A stretch of 64,000 bases of DNA from Gaiellasilicea sp963749515 (GTDB lineage Bacteria; Actinomycetota; Thermoleophilia; Gaiellales; Gaiellaceae), in contig CAVVMR010000010.1 of NCBI GenBank assembly GCA_963749515.1, forward strand, positions 248,001 to 312,000, written 5' to 3'. The notes under the pieces are model-generated. The model saw only the letters and a list, made by a program, of their open reading frames with translations, ran no database searches and was not told the origin of the DNA. Both the position numbers and the translations under genes were made by a program. The first letter of the stretch is position 1. Every line of letters begins with the position of its first letter. Of this stretch, positions 53,546 through 61,926 are shown piece after piece.

Positions 53546-54706
53546 CTACGGGTTCCAGCTGCCGCGGAAGAACCGCGTCACGAGCGAGACCGTCGCCAGG
53601 AAAATCGCCCCGACCAGCGCCAGGAGACCGATCGCGAGCAGCGACCCGATGCCCTCTGCAGAAGGCCCCGAATCGAGTCCGGCGCCGCCCGGGGACGCCA
53701 CGCCCAGCACGTCGTTCTTCTGGTCGCTGTTCGCGGGCTCCAGCGAGTCCGTGGCGCTGCCGCGTCCGGCGATCGCTCCCGTCGGTCCTGCGCCGTTCCC
53801 CTCGCGGCCGAGGAGCCCGGAGTAGGAGTAGGGGTTGGTGGCGCGCGCCAGCGTGTCAGTGCACGTCGGCCTGGGGTCCGCGGCCGCTGCCGGGACAGAC
53901 CGGCGCTTCGAGACGACCTTGACGAGCGTCGTCGGTGCCGACGGCAACGGCTGCCGAACCGTCGAGAGGCTCAACAGGTAGCTGCCTGGCCGGAGGATCC
54001 GGCCCTCGGCACGGCCGGCGAAGGTGAGCTTGTTGACGCCGCGGTGACCGCGGACGGGGATCACTCCGACGACCTGACAGGAGGGCACGGGGCCGCGGAC
54101 GATCAAGAAGAGCCGCTGTTTCTTCGAGAGCGTGAACGCCAGCCGGACCGTGACCCGGCCCTTCGCGCGCCGCGGCGTCGCGCGGATCTTGTTCGTGCGA
54201 GTCGCGACGGCGGGTTGCGAGCGACGTGTCGGCACTGCGCGTGAGTTGGTCGATCCGGCCGAGCCCGAGCTGCCTCCCGATTGCGAAGCGGATCCACCCG
54301 CCGGCGCTGACGGTGACGACGTTGCCGGGCCCGTGGCCGGGCGCGTCGGGGTCGTCACGATCGGCGGCGCGACCGGAGGCGTCCGGGGGGTCGTTGCGCG
54401 CGGCGGCGCCGGGGTCGTGACCGGGGGCGTCGTGACGGTGACCGGCGGTGTCTTGACGGTGACCGGCGGCGGCTGCGGAAGCGGCGGCAGCACGGTCGTC
54501 ACGGGCAGAGGCGGTGGCGCAGGTGGGGGCGGCAGCGCCGTCGTGATCGGAAGCGGTGGTGGGGGTGGAAGCGCCGTCGTGATGGGCAACGAGGGCGTCG
54601 TGACGGTTATCCCAGGGAGGGGCGGTACTTCCAGGGCGAGCGCATGGGCAGCGATAAGGCCGGCAAAGGCCGCCGCCAGGCCGCAGAGACCTCCGAAGCG
54701 GGACAT
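53546..54706 (-). CDS. proline/threonine-rich exported protein with C-terminal membrane helix
   Basis: 386 residues: N-terminal signal (LCGLAAAFAGLIAAHALA), a Pro/Thr-rich stalk (PPVTVTTPPVT-type repeats, residues about 30-150), a beta-rich central domain (VRLAFTLSKKQRLFLIV) and a C-terminal helix (LLAIGLLALVGAIFLATV) with basic residues after it. The layout is that of a wall-spanning protein anchored in the membrane. No family is recognised. Confidence 0.72.
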   Translation of the reverse strand: MSRFGGLCGLAAAFAGLIAAHALALEVPPLPGITVTTPSLPITTALPPPPPLPITTALPPPPAPPPLPVTTVLPPLPQPPPVTVKTPPVTVTTPPVTTPAPPRATTPRTPPVAPPIVTTPTRPATGPATSSPSAPAGGSASQSGGSSGSAGSTNSRAVPTRRSQPAVATRTNKIRATPRRAKGRVTVRLAFTLSKKQRLFLIVRGPVPSCQVVGVIPVRGHRGVNKLTFAGRAEGRILRPGSYLLSLSTVRQPLPSAPTTLVKVVSKRRSVPAAAADPRPTCTDTLARATNPYSYSGLLGREGNGAGPTGAIAGRGSATDSLEPANSDQKNDVLGVASPGGAGLDSGPSAEGIGSLLAIGLLALVGAIFLATVSLVTRFFRGSWNP

Positions 54707-54763
54707 TCCGATATGTACAACGGGCGACCCCTAGAAACGGGTGCGGGCAAGGAGTGACTTATG

Positions 54764-54943
54764 TCAGGGCGTGCTCTCGTCGTCCGCGAGTGGGTCGGGC
54801 GCGGGCACGGGATCGTGCGAGTGATCGTGGCCGTGCTCGTCGTGCGAGTGGTCGTCTCCGGCGTGATCGTGGCCTGCGTGGGCATCGGTGTCGGCGGACG
54901 AGCCACCGGAGAACATCGACTTGATCTTTTCGAGCAACGACAT
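54764..54943 (-). CDS. 59-residue His/Asp-rich metal-binding miniprotein
   Basis: The frame from the ATG at 54943 gives an amphipathic start (MSLLEKIKSMFSGG) and then a run of HxH/HD units (HAGHDHAGDDHSHDEHGH, continuing HDHSHDP) to an acidic end. GAGGGAG lies six bases before the ATG. About a dozen His residues in 30 positions suggest binding of Cu, Ni or Zn. It follows a cupredoxin gene on the same strand. It is too short for usual gene finders. Confidence 0.68.
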   Translation of the reverse strand: MSLLEKIKSMFSGGSSADTDAHAGHDHAGDDHSHDEHGHDHSHDPVPAPDPLADDESTP

Positions 54944-54986
54944 GACGGCTCCCTCGTAGAGATGGAACGTCGCATCCTATGGAGGC

Positions 54987-55012
54987 GGGGCTCCCGCCGC
55001 AACGGGAGCCCC
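54987..55012 (-). terminator. hairpin between the cupredoxin and the His-rich gene
   Basis: GGGGCTCCCG and its complement form a 10-bp stem with a six-base loop, 56 bases after the cupredoxin stop and about 44 bases before the miniprotein start. It has no T-tract. It may end the upstream operon. Confidence 0.6.
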
Positions 55013-55067
55013 AGGCATACGCCTGTGCCACTGCCCGGATTTATTGAGAAGCTTCGAGCCGCCGAAG

Positions 55068-55406
55068 TCAAGCGCGACGTACGACGAGCGTCGCGAGCAT
55101 GCCTCGCTTGCGGTGATCGGCGAGCGAGCACCACAGGGTGAACCGGCCGGCGAGGAAGCGCGTCTCCAGCTCTCCGAGGCGGCCCGGACGCACTTTCCCG
55201 ATGCGATACGTCCGGGTCCCGCCGGCGCGCCGCAGGCGAAGATCGTGCTCGTCCTCGCCGTAGTTGACGAGCTGCACGATCACCGGCCCCGCCTTGATCG
55301 ACTGGCGGGAGAGGGCGTAGGTGAACTCGTCCGCGCTGACCTGCACCCGCGCTGGCGCAGGCGCCGGCGCCCCGAGTATCAGCACCGCGAGCGCGGTTGC
55401 GATCAC
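55068..55406 (-). CDS. exported cupredoxin (plastocyanin/sulfocyanin-like)
   Basis: 112 residues from a GTG overlapping the previous stop (GTGA). Signal peptide (VIATALAVLILGAPAPAPA). The type-1 copper ligands appear as His in GEDEHDLRL and the cluster LWCSLADHRKRGM (Cys, His, Met with four residues between each). It is likely an electron carrier or copper-binding protein outside the membrane. Confidence 0.82.
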   Translation of the reverse strand: MIATALAVLILGAPAPAPARVQVSADEFTYALSRQSIKAGPVIVQLVNYGEDEHDLRLRRAGGTRTYRIGKVRPGRLGELETRFLAGRFTLWCSLADHRKRGMLATLVVRRA

Positions 55407-56785
55407 TTGACGAGCTTCGGGCGGCCGTACTTGCCGGCCCCGGGAATGATCCCGTCGGCGTCCGTTCCCAGCCACTGCTCGAGCAGCGAGCCGTAGATGC
55501 CGCGGAAGTCGGACGTCGCGCGGAGATTGCCGTCCTTGTCGAGCTTTCCGAGGCCCGGGAACTCGCCGATCATCCGGCCGCTGGCCCGGGAGCCGATCAC
55601 GAAGCCGGCGCCGGCGGCGCCGTGGTCGGTGCCGTTGGAGCCGTTCTCCTTCGCCCGGCGGCCGAACTCCGACCAGACGTGGATGAGCACGCGGTCGGCG
55701 AGGCCGCGAGCTTCGAGATCGCGCTGGAACGCGAGCAGACTGTCCGCCGTCAGCTTCAGGCCGTCCGAGAGCGCCTCCGGCTGGTCGTCGTGCGTGTCGT
55801 ACATCCCGGGCGCGCTCATCGCCACGACTCTGATCGGGAGGCCCGCGGCGAGCATGGCCGCGAGACCAGCCAGGCGGCGCGGGAACTCGTCCTCGCCCGT
55901 CGGATAGACGACCGGGCTCGTGTAGCCGGGCTTGTCGCCCTTCGGGGCGAACGGCAGCAGCTGCCTGCGCAGCTGCGCCGCCTTGCGTGCGGCGGACGTC
56001 GCCTGGATGAGCGCCGCGTCGCCGCCGGTCGGCAGGGCGCCGAGGGAGCCGATCGCATCCAGCAGCCGGTGCTCGACATCGCCCCAGACATTTCGTGTCC
56101 AGAACTGGTACCGGTCCGGCCCGTCGATCGAGGCGACCGGCATGCGGGCGGTGGCCAGAGCGGGCTGGAGGCGGGACTCGAGCGAGAGGCCCTGGAGCGG
56201 GTTGTCGGGGGAGCCGGTGCGGTCGAGATACCGTCCCAGCCAGCCCGTGCGCAGCTGCTCGTTCGTCGCGCCGACCTCCCAGAAGTGGCGCGACGTGAAG
56301 TGCGACTGGTCGGGGCCTGCGTAGCCGACGCCCGGGATCACCGACACCTTCCCCTCGCCGTGGAGGGTGGCGAGCGGTGTCAGGGACGGGTGCCAGCGCA
56401 GCCGGGTGTCCTCGGCGAACGGGACGCCCGCATCGACCGGCAGGCCGAGCTTGGGGCGAAGGCTGCGGTAGAGCGGGTCGTTGCTCGGGAAGAGCATCGA
56501 GAGCGAGTCGGCGCCGCCGTCGAGGAAGACGGAGAGGAGGACCTTCTGCGGTCCGGCTGCGGTTGCGGCTTCGATCCCTTCGTCAAAGGCACGCGGCAGA
56601 AGCGACGCGCCGCCGTAGACGGCAAGCGTGAGGCCGGCGGTGCGCGCGAGGAAGCTGCGGCGGTCGAGGCCGGTACCGGCCGGAAGCGGCATGCCGGATT
56701 CGATCGCGGGCAGGCCGCGGCCGGCTTCGGCGGTGGCGCGCCGGAAGAGCTCAGTGCGCGAGAAGTCGTTGCAGCAGCGGGCCAT
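55403..56785 (-). CDS. DUF1501 protein, Tat-exported
   Basis: 460 residues. LDRRSFLARTAGLTLAVYGG is a twin-arginine signal within the first 70 residues. VFLDGGADSLSMLFPSNDP and HVWSEFGRRAKENGSNGTDHGAAG are the conserved loops of DUF1501, an alkaline-phosphatase-like fold of unknown function. It follows the DUF1800 gene by nine bases; the two are a known conserved pair. Confidence 0.9.
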   Translation of the reverse strand: MARCCNDFSRTELFRRATAEAGRGLPAIESGMPLPAGTGLDRRSFLARTAGLTLAVYGGASLLPRAFDEGIEAATAAGPQKVLLSVFLDGGADSLSMLFPSNDPLYRSLRPKLGLPVDAGVPFAEDTRLRWHPSLTPLATLHGEGKVSVIPGVGYAGPDQSHFTSRHFWEVGATNEQLRTGWLGRYLDRTGSPDNPLQGLSLESRLQPALATARMPVASIDGPDRYQFWTRNVWGDVEHRLLDAIGSLGALPTGGDAALIQATSAARKAAQLRRQLLPFAPKGDKPGYTSPVVYPTGEDEFPRRLAGLAAMLAAGLPIRVVAMSAPGMYDTHDDQPEALSDGLKLTADSLLAFQRDLEARGLADRVLIHVWSEFGRRAKENGSNGTDHGAAGAGFVIGSRASGRMIGEFPGLGKLDKDGNLRATSDFRGIYGSLLEQWLGTDADGIIPGAGKYGRPKLVK

Positions 56786-56794
56786 GGAGAGTCC

Positions 56795-58129
56795 TTACGA
56801 GGTCTGGAGGTCGGGGGACACGGCGATCAGCTGGCGGAGGCCGTTCGCGACGAGGAAGCGGTAGCTCGTCTGCTTCCACTTCGCGTCGGCATCGGACATC
56901 GCCTTCGTCGCGAAGCGGAGCAGAGCCTTCCTGGTCGCCGGGCGAATCGTCGGATTGCCCCAGAAAGCGAGTGCGCCGTCGACGAGCGCCTGCGGCTCGG
57001 CCGGCAGCGCCGCCGACTGCTTGTCGGTGAGCGAGTACGGCTGGGTGGCGTAGTTCGCGACCTCCCAGCGGCCGCGGAACGTGGCGGTGTCGAGCCAGCG
57101 CTCGTCGTCCCAGCCCGAGACGTCCGGAGGCATGAACAGGCGCTGGCCGGACTGGCTCGAGAGCCACGCCCACGCCTGCGTGTCGACGCCGCGGCCGAGC
57201 GCCCGCAGCAGCCCGGCGGTGTACACCGCGGGCGGCTTGACCATCCGCGGGCCGGTGAAGAGCGCGGGATGGCGGAGGATCGCGTCGACGACCGGCAGGA
57301 TCTGGAAGTCCTTGCGGTACAGGCTCTCGAGCGAGCGCCTGGTGCCTGCGTCGGGGGTGGTCGGGATGAAGTACCGCCAGAGCTTGTCGACGAAGAAGGA
57401 CGGGTGGTGCTTGTGGTGGAGGCAGAGCCGCACGGAGTCCTTCCAGTTGAAGGCGCCGGTCTTGCCGAAGATGCGCTTGTTCCCTTCGTCGTGGCGGTCC
57501 TGCTCGAAGCGGAAGTTGTACTGCCCGATGCCCTTCTTCCAGCTGCTCTCGAATCCGGTCAGCGCCCGGGCGTGCTCACGGACGTCGCGCTCGGTGTAGC
57601 CGCGGCCGGCGCCGAGGGTGAAGAGCTCCATCAGCTCGCGACCGTAGTTCTCGTTCGGCGACCACTTCGTGTTCTGCGTGCCCGAGAGCCAGAGGAGCAT
57701 CGCCGGGTCCCTGGTGATCTCCAGCAGCATCTTGTCGAACGATCCGAGCGAGAGCGATCGCAGGAGCTTGTTCTGCTTCAGCATCAGCTTCTGCGAGCCG
57801 ACGCCGGCGAGTGAGGTCGCGAACCAGTCGTGCCAGACGAGCGTCATCCGCTCCACGAGCGGGCGCGAGGTGCGGACCATCCGGTCGAGCCACCACAGAT
57901 GATCGTGACCCCAGGCGTCCGCGGGCGCGAGCCTGCGGCCCTTGTCGTCGCGCGGAGCCGGGCCGACGAACTTCTCGCCCTTCGGATGCGTCAGCGAGCG
58001 GACTGCGCCGTCGAAGCCGAGTTTCGCGAGTGTCGCGGCCTCGCCCTTGCGCGGGCCGAAGCCGGCCCGCCAGAGCAGGCGCTCGGCCTCTTCGCGCCCA
58101 AAGGGCCCCTTGTAGACGGCGACGCTCAC
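56795..58129 (-). CDS. DUF1800 protein
   Basis: 444 residues. RLLWRAGFGPRKGEAATL is the family N-terminus, and MLLWLSGTQNTKWSPNENYGRELMEL (here cut to GTQNTKWSPNENYGRELM) the diagnostic core. The function is unknown; DUF1800 usually accompanies DUF1501. GTG or ATG at 58129 opens MSVAVYKGPFG. It heads a four-gene unit reaching to the cupredoxin. Confidence 0.9.
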   Translation of the reverse strand: MSVAVYKGPFGREEAERLLWRAGFGPRKGEAATLAKLGFDGAVRSLTHPKGEKFVGPAPRDDKGRRLAPADAWGHDHLWWLDRMVRTSRPLVERMTLVWHDWFATSLAGVGSQKLMLKQNKLLRSLSLGSFDKMLLEITRDPAMLLWLSGTQNTKWSPNENYGRELMELFTLGAGRGYTERDVREHARALTGFESSWKKGIGQYNFRFEQDRHDEGNKRIFGKTGAFNWKDSVRLCLHHKHHPSFFVDKLWRYFIPTTPDAGTRRSLESLYRKDFQILPVVDAILRHPALFTGPRMVKPPAVYTAGLLRALGRGVDTQAWAWLSSQSGQRLFMPPDVSGWDDERWLDTATFRGRWEVANYATQPYSLTDKQSAALPAEPQALVDGALAFWGNPTIRPATRKALLRFATKAMSDADAKWKQTSYRFLVANGLRQLIAVSPDLQTS

Positions 58130-58262
58130 CCCGCGTCAGTTATCGGCAGCAGGGCGCGGGTTGGCAAGGATGAAGGTGAAAAGCTTTTGCACTCATTCCG
58201 TAAAGACGCCGGCGGCGCCGCGGTCTTGCGCGACGCCGCTGAATTTGGAACGAGGTGCGCGG

Positions 58263-58490
58263 CTAGTTCTTGCGCGCGGTGGCCTTGCCGCCCTTGCGGC
58301 CGGCGGCCTTCTTCTGTGCTGTGGTGCCGCCCTGCGACGAGTTGCCACTCCCGGAATGAGATTTCTGACCTCCGTGCTTGGAGGCGTCAGGCGAGTTGGC
58401 GATCTTCGCCGCGCGCTCCTTCGACATCCCCTTGTCCTTCAGGGCCTCGTATTGCTTCTCGTTCTTGACGTTCGCAGACTTGGTGGGCAT
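58263..58490 (-). CDS. Lys/Gly-rich KGG/DUF7218-type small protein
   Basis: 75 residues after AGGAGGGG. NVKNEKQYEALKDKGMSKERAAKIAN is a Rho-N-like helical part (cited by EKQYEALKDKGMSKERAA), followed by a Ser/Gly/Lys-rich tail ending GGKATARKN. Such proteins are common in actinobacteria and proteobacteria and look stress-related or nucleic-acid binding. Function unknown. Confidence 0.8.
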   Translation of the reverse strand: MPTKSANVKNEKQYEALKDKGMSKERAAKIANSPDASKHGGQKSHSGSGNSSQGGTTAQKKAAGRKGGKATARKN

Positions 58491-58515
58491 TCGACCCCTC
58501 CTTCCGATGTCCTAG

Positions 58516-58929
58516 TTACTGCGAGATCTGCTGCACCGTCTCTCCGGTCAGCGCGTCATGCCCGGTCTGGGCGATGTCGGCCTGGGCAAGGATGCCGACG
58601 ATCCTGCCGTCCTCCTCGACAACCGGCAGCCGCCGGACCTGGTGCTCGGCCATCAGCCGTGCGGCCTCGTCGATGCTCTGCTGCGGATCGATGGTGACGA
58701 CGTCCTTCGACGCGATCTCGCTGACGGTTGTGTCCGTCCCGCGGCCCTCCGCCACGATGCGGATCGAGATATCCCTGTCGGTGACCACGCCGACGAGCTT
58801 GTCGCCCTCGACGATCGGGAGCGAGCCGATGTCCTCGGACTTCATGATCTTCGCGGCCTCCTGGGCCGTCGCGGTCGGCTCGATCGTCGTCGGATTCGAC
58901 GTCATCGCTTCCTGAATCGAGTTGTGCAT
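58516..58929 (-). CDS. two-CBS-domain protein
   Basis: 137 residues from the ATG preceded by AGGGG; a GTG nine bases upstream is also possible. Two CBS motifs (IGSLPIVEGDKLVGVVTDRD and VRRLPVVEEDGRIVGILAQAD) form a Bateman module that binds adenosyl ligands. It has no output domain, so it acts as a partner or sensor. Its gene is close to the Lys-rich protein, 26 bases away. Confidence 0.9.
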   Translation of the reverse strand: MHNSIQEAMTSNPTTIEPTATAQEAAKIMKSEDIGSLPIVEGDKLVGVVTDRDISIRIVAEGRGTDTTVSEIASKDVVTIDPQQSIDEAARLMAEHQVRRLPVVEEDGRIVGILAQADIAQTGHDALTGETVQQISQ

Positions 58930-58956
58930 GTGCTCCACCCCTTTGCGTAGCCCCAG

Positions 58957-59079
58957 CTAGTCCGCGGTGGGAACGTCCTCTGCGTCGCCCGGATCCTCTT
59001 CGGGATCGGGCGCGGGCGCTCCCTCGACCTCGTCGTTGCGGTCGTCTTCGCGCGGCGGCTGAGTATCCTGATCGCTCAT
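58957..59079 (-). CDS. 40-residue acidic miniprotein, overlapping the divergent thrS start
   Basis: The ATG at 59079 overlaps the thrS ATG at 59078 on the other strand by two bases. GGAGG lies nine bases upstream on its strand. The product is nearly all Asp/Glu/Pro (EDDRNDEVEGAPAPDPEED). There is no fold to recognise. It may be translated or only a by-product of GC-rich sequence. Confidence 0.35.
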   Translation of the reverse strand: MSDQDTQPPREDDRNDEVEGAPAPDPEEDPGDAEDVPTAD

Positions 59080-61006
59080 GAAGGTGGTCCTCCCCGATTC
59101 GAGCGAACTTGAACTTCCAGACGGTGCGACGGGCCTCGATGCCGCGCGCGCAATCGGTCCCAAGCTCGCCGAGCAGGCGGTGCTGATTCGCCAGAACGGG
59201 ACGGTGCAAGACCTCCGCCTGCCGCTCGCCGACGGCCAGCCGATCCAGATCCTCACGACGCGCGACACCGAGGACCCGGACGCGCTCGCGGTTCTGCGCC
59301 ACTCCGCCGCGCACCTCCTCGCGGAGGCCGTCCGCCGGCTCTACCCGGGTGTGAAAGTGGCGATCGGACCGCCGATCGAGAACGGCTTCTACTACGACTT
59401 CGAGTTTCCCGAGCCGATCCGCGAGGAGGACCTCGAGGGGATCGAGGCCGAGATCATGCGCGAGCTCGAGGAAGGCCGTTCCTGGGAGCGCGAGGAGATC
59501 TCCGCCGCGGAGGCGAAGCAGCGTTTCCTCGATGAGAACGAGCCCTACAAGGTAGAGCTCGTCGACACGGCGGAGGGCGACATCTCGCTGTATACGCAGG
59601 GCGAATTCACCGATCTCTGCCGCGGCCCGCACCTCCAGGATTCGAAGCCGATCAAGGCGGTCAAGCTCACCTCACTCGCCGGTGCCTACTGGCGCGGGGA
59701 CGAGCACAACAAGCAGCTGACCCGGATCTACGGCACCGCGTTCTACTCGCAGGCCGATCTCGATGCCCATCTCGAGCGCCTCGAGCAGGCGAAGGCCCGC
59801 GACCATCGGCGGCTCGGTGCGCAGCTCGACCTCTTCCACTTCGACGACCATTCGCCGGGCTCGCCGTTCTGGCACCCGAAGGGGATGGCGATCTACAACG
59901 TGCTCGAGGACCTGCGCCGGCGGGAGAACGCCAGGCGCGGCTATCACGAGGTGAAGACCCCCCTCATCTACGACAAGGCGCTCTGGATCACCTCGGGCCA
60001 CTGGGAGAAGTTCCGCGAGAACATGTTCCTGGTTCCGCTCGACGACGAGCAGGTCTTCGCGATCAAGCCGATGAACTGCCCCGGGCACATGCTGCTCTTC
60101 GGGAGCTCGCTGCGGAGCTACCGCGACCTGCCGCTGCGCTACGCCGAGGCCGCGCCTCTCCATCGCAACGAGCTCGCAGGCGCCCTGCACGGCCTCACGC
60201 GCGTTCGCTACGTGACGCAGGACGACGCCCACATCTTCTGCACGCGCGAGCAGATCGACTCCGAGCTCGACGGCACCCTCGACTACCTGAGGTACCTCTA
60301 CGGCCTCTTCGGCCTGGAGCCGCGCGCCGAGCTCTCGACCCGGCCGGACAACAAGCTCGGCACCGACGAGGAGTGGGATTTCACCGAAGGCGAGTTGACC
60401 CGAGCCCTCGAGCGTCACGGCATCGAGTACTTCGTCGGCGCGGGGGAGGGCTCGTTCTACGGCCCGAAGATCGACCTGCACATGACGGACGTGCTCGGGC
60501 GCTCCTGGCAGCTCGGCACGATCCAGCTGGACGGGCAGATGCCGGCGCGCTTCGGGCTCACCTACATGGGCGCGGACAACGTCGAGCACCCGGTCTTCGT
60601 GATCCACCGGGCACTGCTCGGCTCGCTCGAGCGCTTCATCGGGATCATCATCGAGCACTACGCCGGCGCCTTCCCGTTCTGGCTCTCACCGGTGCAGGTG
60701 CGCCTGATCCCGGTCGGCGAGGGTCACCGCGACGCGGTGCACGTGCTGAGGGGGCAGCTGGCCGCCGAAGGCTTTCGCGTCGACGTCGACGAGCGCGACG
60801 AGACGATGGGGAAGCGGATCCGCGACTCCGAGCTTGAGAAGACGCCGTTCACGATCGTCTACGGCGATCGCGAGGCCGACGCGGCACGCGCGTGGCGCTC
60901 GTTCGAGTCGCTCGCGGTGCGCGAGCGGGGCGGCGAGCAGTCGACTATGAGCCTCCAGGAACTCCTCGAACGGTTCCGCTCCGAGCTTGCTAGGATCGAA
61001 GCCTGA
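59078..61006 (+). CDS. thrS: threonyl-tRNA synthetase
   Basis: 642 residues. An N-terminal TGS domain (VVLPDSSELELPDGATG), the editing domain (HSAAHLLAEAVRRL with the His pair), the class II core with PMNCPGHMLLF and the zinc site, and the anticodon domain at the end are all present. It charges tRNA-Thr. TATCCT lies eight bases before the ATG. Confidence 0.97.
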   Translation: MKVVLPDSSELELPDGATGLDAARAIGPKLAEQAVLIRQNGTVQDLRLPLADGQPIQILTTRDTEDPDALAVLRHSAAHLLAEAVRRLYPGVKVAIGPPIENGFYYDFEFPEPIREEDLEGIEAEIMRELEEGRSWEREEISAAEAKQRFLDENEPYKVELVDTAEGDISLYTQGEFTDLCRGPHLQDSKPIKAVKLTSLAGAYWRGDEHNKQLTRIYGTAFYSQADLDAHLERLEQAKARDHRRLGAQLDLFHFDDHSPGSPFWHPKGMAIYNVLEDLRRRENARRGYHEVKTPLIYDKALWITSGHWEKFRENMFLVPLDDEQVFAIKPMNCPGHMLLFGSSLRSYRDLPLRYAEAAPLHRNELAGALHGLTRVRYVTQDDAHIFCTREQIDSELDGTLDYLRYLYGLFGLEPRAELSTRPDNKLGTDEEWDFTEGELTRALERHGIEYFVGAGEGSFYGPKIDLHMTDVLGRSWQLGTIQLDGQMPARFGLTYMGADNVEHPVFVIHRALLGSLERFIGIIIEHYAGAFPFWLSPVQVRLIPVGEGHRDAVHVLRGQLAAEGFRVDVDERDETMGKRIRDSELEKTPFTIVYGDREADAARAWRSFESLAVRERGGEQSTMSLQELLERFRSELARIEA

Positions 61007-61103
61007 AAGTAGGAGCGGACCACAGCCCCTCACCTTCCCGAGCCCAATTGAGTGACTGGCGTTCGCGAGGGTTCAACCGAGCCGGTTGGACGAGGAAAAG
61101 TGG

Positions 61104-61124
61104 CCGCTGCTTGCAGCGGTTTTT
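61104..61124 (+). terminator. intrinsic terminator/attenuator between thrS and infC
   Basis: CCGCTG-CTTG-CAGCGG followed by TTTTT lies 97 bases after the thrS stop and 43 bases before infC. It may end thrS or act as an infC leader attenuator, as in other infC-rpmI-rplT operons. Confidence 0.75.
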
Positions 61125-61166
61125 CGTCGTCCATGAGGAGGATTCCACGAGCTTGGTGAACAGCCT

Positions 61167-61850
61167 TTGAGGCCGAGACGCCGTCCGGAAGACCGGCGCG
61201 TACCGCAGCCGCAGGACCGGATCAACGAGAACATTCGCGTTCCCCAGGTGCGCCTGGTGGGCGAGGATGGTGAGCAGATCGGGATCAAGTCGACCGAGGA
61301 AGCGCGGGAGTATGCGTACTCCAAGGGCCTCGACCTCGTCGAAGTCGCCGCGCAAGCCGACCCGCCTGTCGCGCGGGTGATGGACTACGGCAAGTACCGC
61401 TACGAGCAGGAGCAGAAGGCCAAGCTCGCGCGGAAGCACCAGACCCAGATCAACGTCAAGGAGATCAAGTTCAGGCCGAAGATCGGTATTCACGACTACG
61501 AGACCAAGAAGGGCCACGTCGTGCGCTTTCTCAACCAGCGCGCGAAGGTCAAGGTCACGATCATGTTCCGGGGGCGCGAGAATCTGCATCCGGAGCGCGG
61601 GCGCGACCTACTGCTTCGTCTCGCCGAAGAGATCAAAGAGGTCGGCGCGATCGAGTCGCCGCCGCTTCTCGACGGCCGGAACATGGTGATGCTGCTTGGC
61701 CCCACAAAGAATGCAGGAGTGAAACCAGATGCCAAAGATGAAGAGCGGGAGCGGAGCGAAGAAACGCTTCAAGGTGACGGGGTCGGGAAAGATCCTGCGC
61801 CGGCGCGCGATGCAGAGCCACAACCTGGAGCACAAGTCACCAAAGCGTAA
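61167..61850 (+). CDS. infC: translation initiation factor IF-3
   Basis: 227 residues from a TTG. RINENIRVPQVRLVGEDGEQ is the IF-3 start, and KEIKFRPKIGIHDYETKKGH and GAIESPPLLDGRNMVMLLGP complete the two-domain protein. The C-terminal 45 residues after GPTKN extend beyond the family end and overlap rpmI by 122 bases. No Shine-Dalgarno sits close to the TTG; GAGGAGG is 26 bases upstream, so the true start could be an in-frame unusual codon between. Confidence 0.9.
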   Translation: MRPRRRPEDRRVPQPQDRINENIRVPQVRLVGEDGEQIGIKSTEEAREYAYSKGLDLVEVAAQADPPVARVMDYGKYRYEQEQKAKLARKHQTQINVKEIKFRPKIGIHDYETKKGHVVRFLNQRAKVKVTIMFRGRENLHPERGRDLLLRLAEEIKEVGAIESPPLLDGRNMVMLLGPTKNAGVKPDAKDEERERSEETLQGDGVGKDPAPARDAEPQPGAQVTKA

Positions 61851-61926
61851 GCGCGCGTTCAACAAGGACTTCTCGGTCGCGAAGGTGGATGCGCCGAGGC
61901 TCAAGAAGCTGCTGGGGCTGAAGTAG
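61729..61926 (+). CDS. rpmI: 50S ribosomal protein L35
   Basis: 65 residues: MPKMKSGSGAKKRFKVTGSG and HNLEHKSPKRKR are standard L35. GCAGGAG lies seven bases before the ATG, inside infC. The stop abuts the rplT ATG directly. Confidence 0.95.
   Translation: MPKMKSGSGAKKRFKVTGSGKILRRRAMQSHNLEHKSPKRKRAFNKDFSVAKVDAPRLKKLLGLK

Noticed and set aside
54761..55141. Plus-strand 126-codon Val/Arg-rich frame
   Set aside because: It is the antisense shadow of the His-rich miniprotein and the cupredoxin end, which have start signals and metal-ligand patterns.
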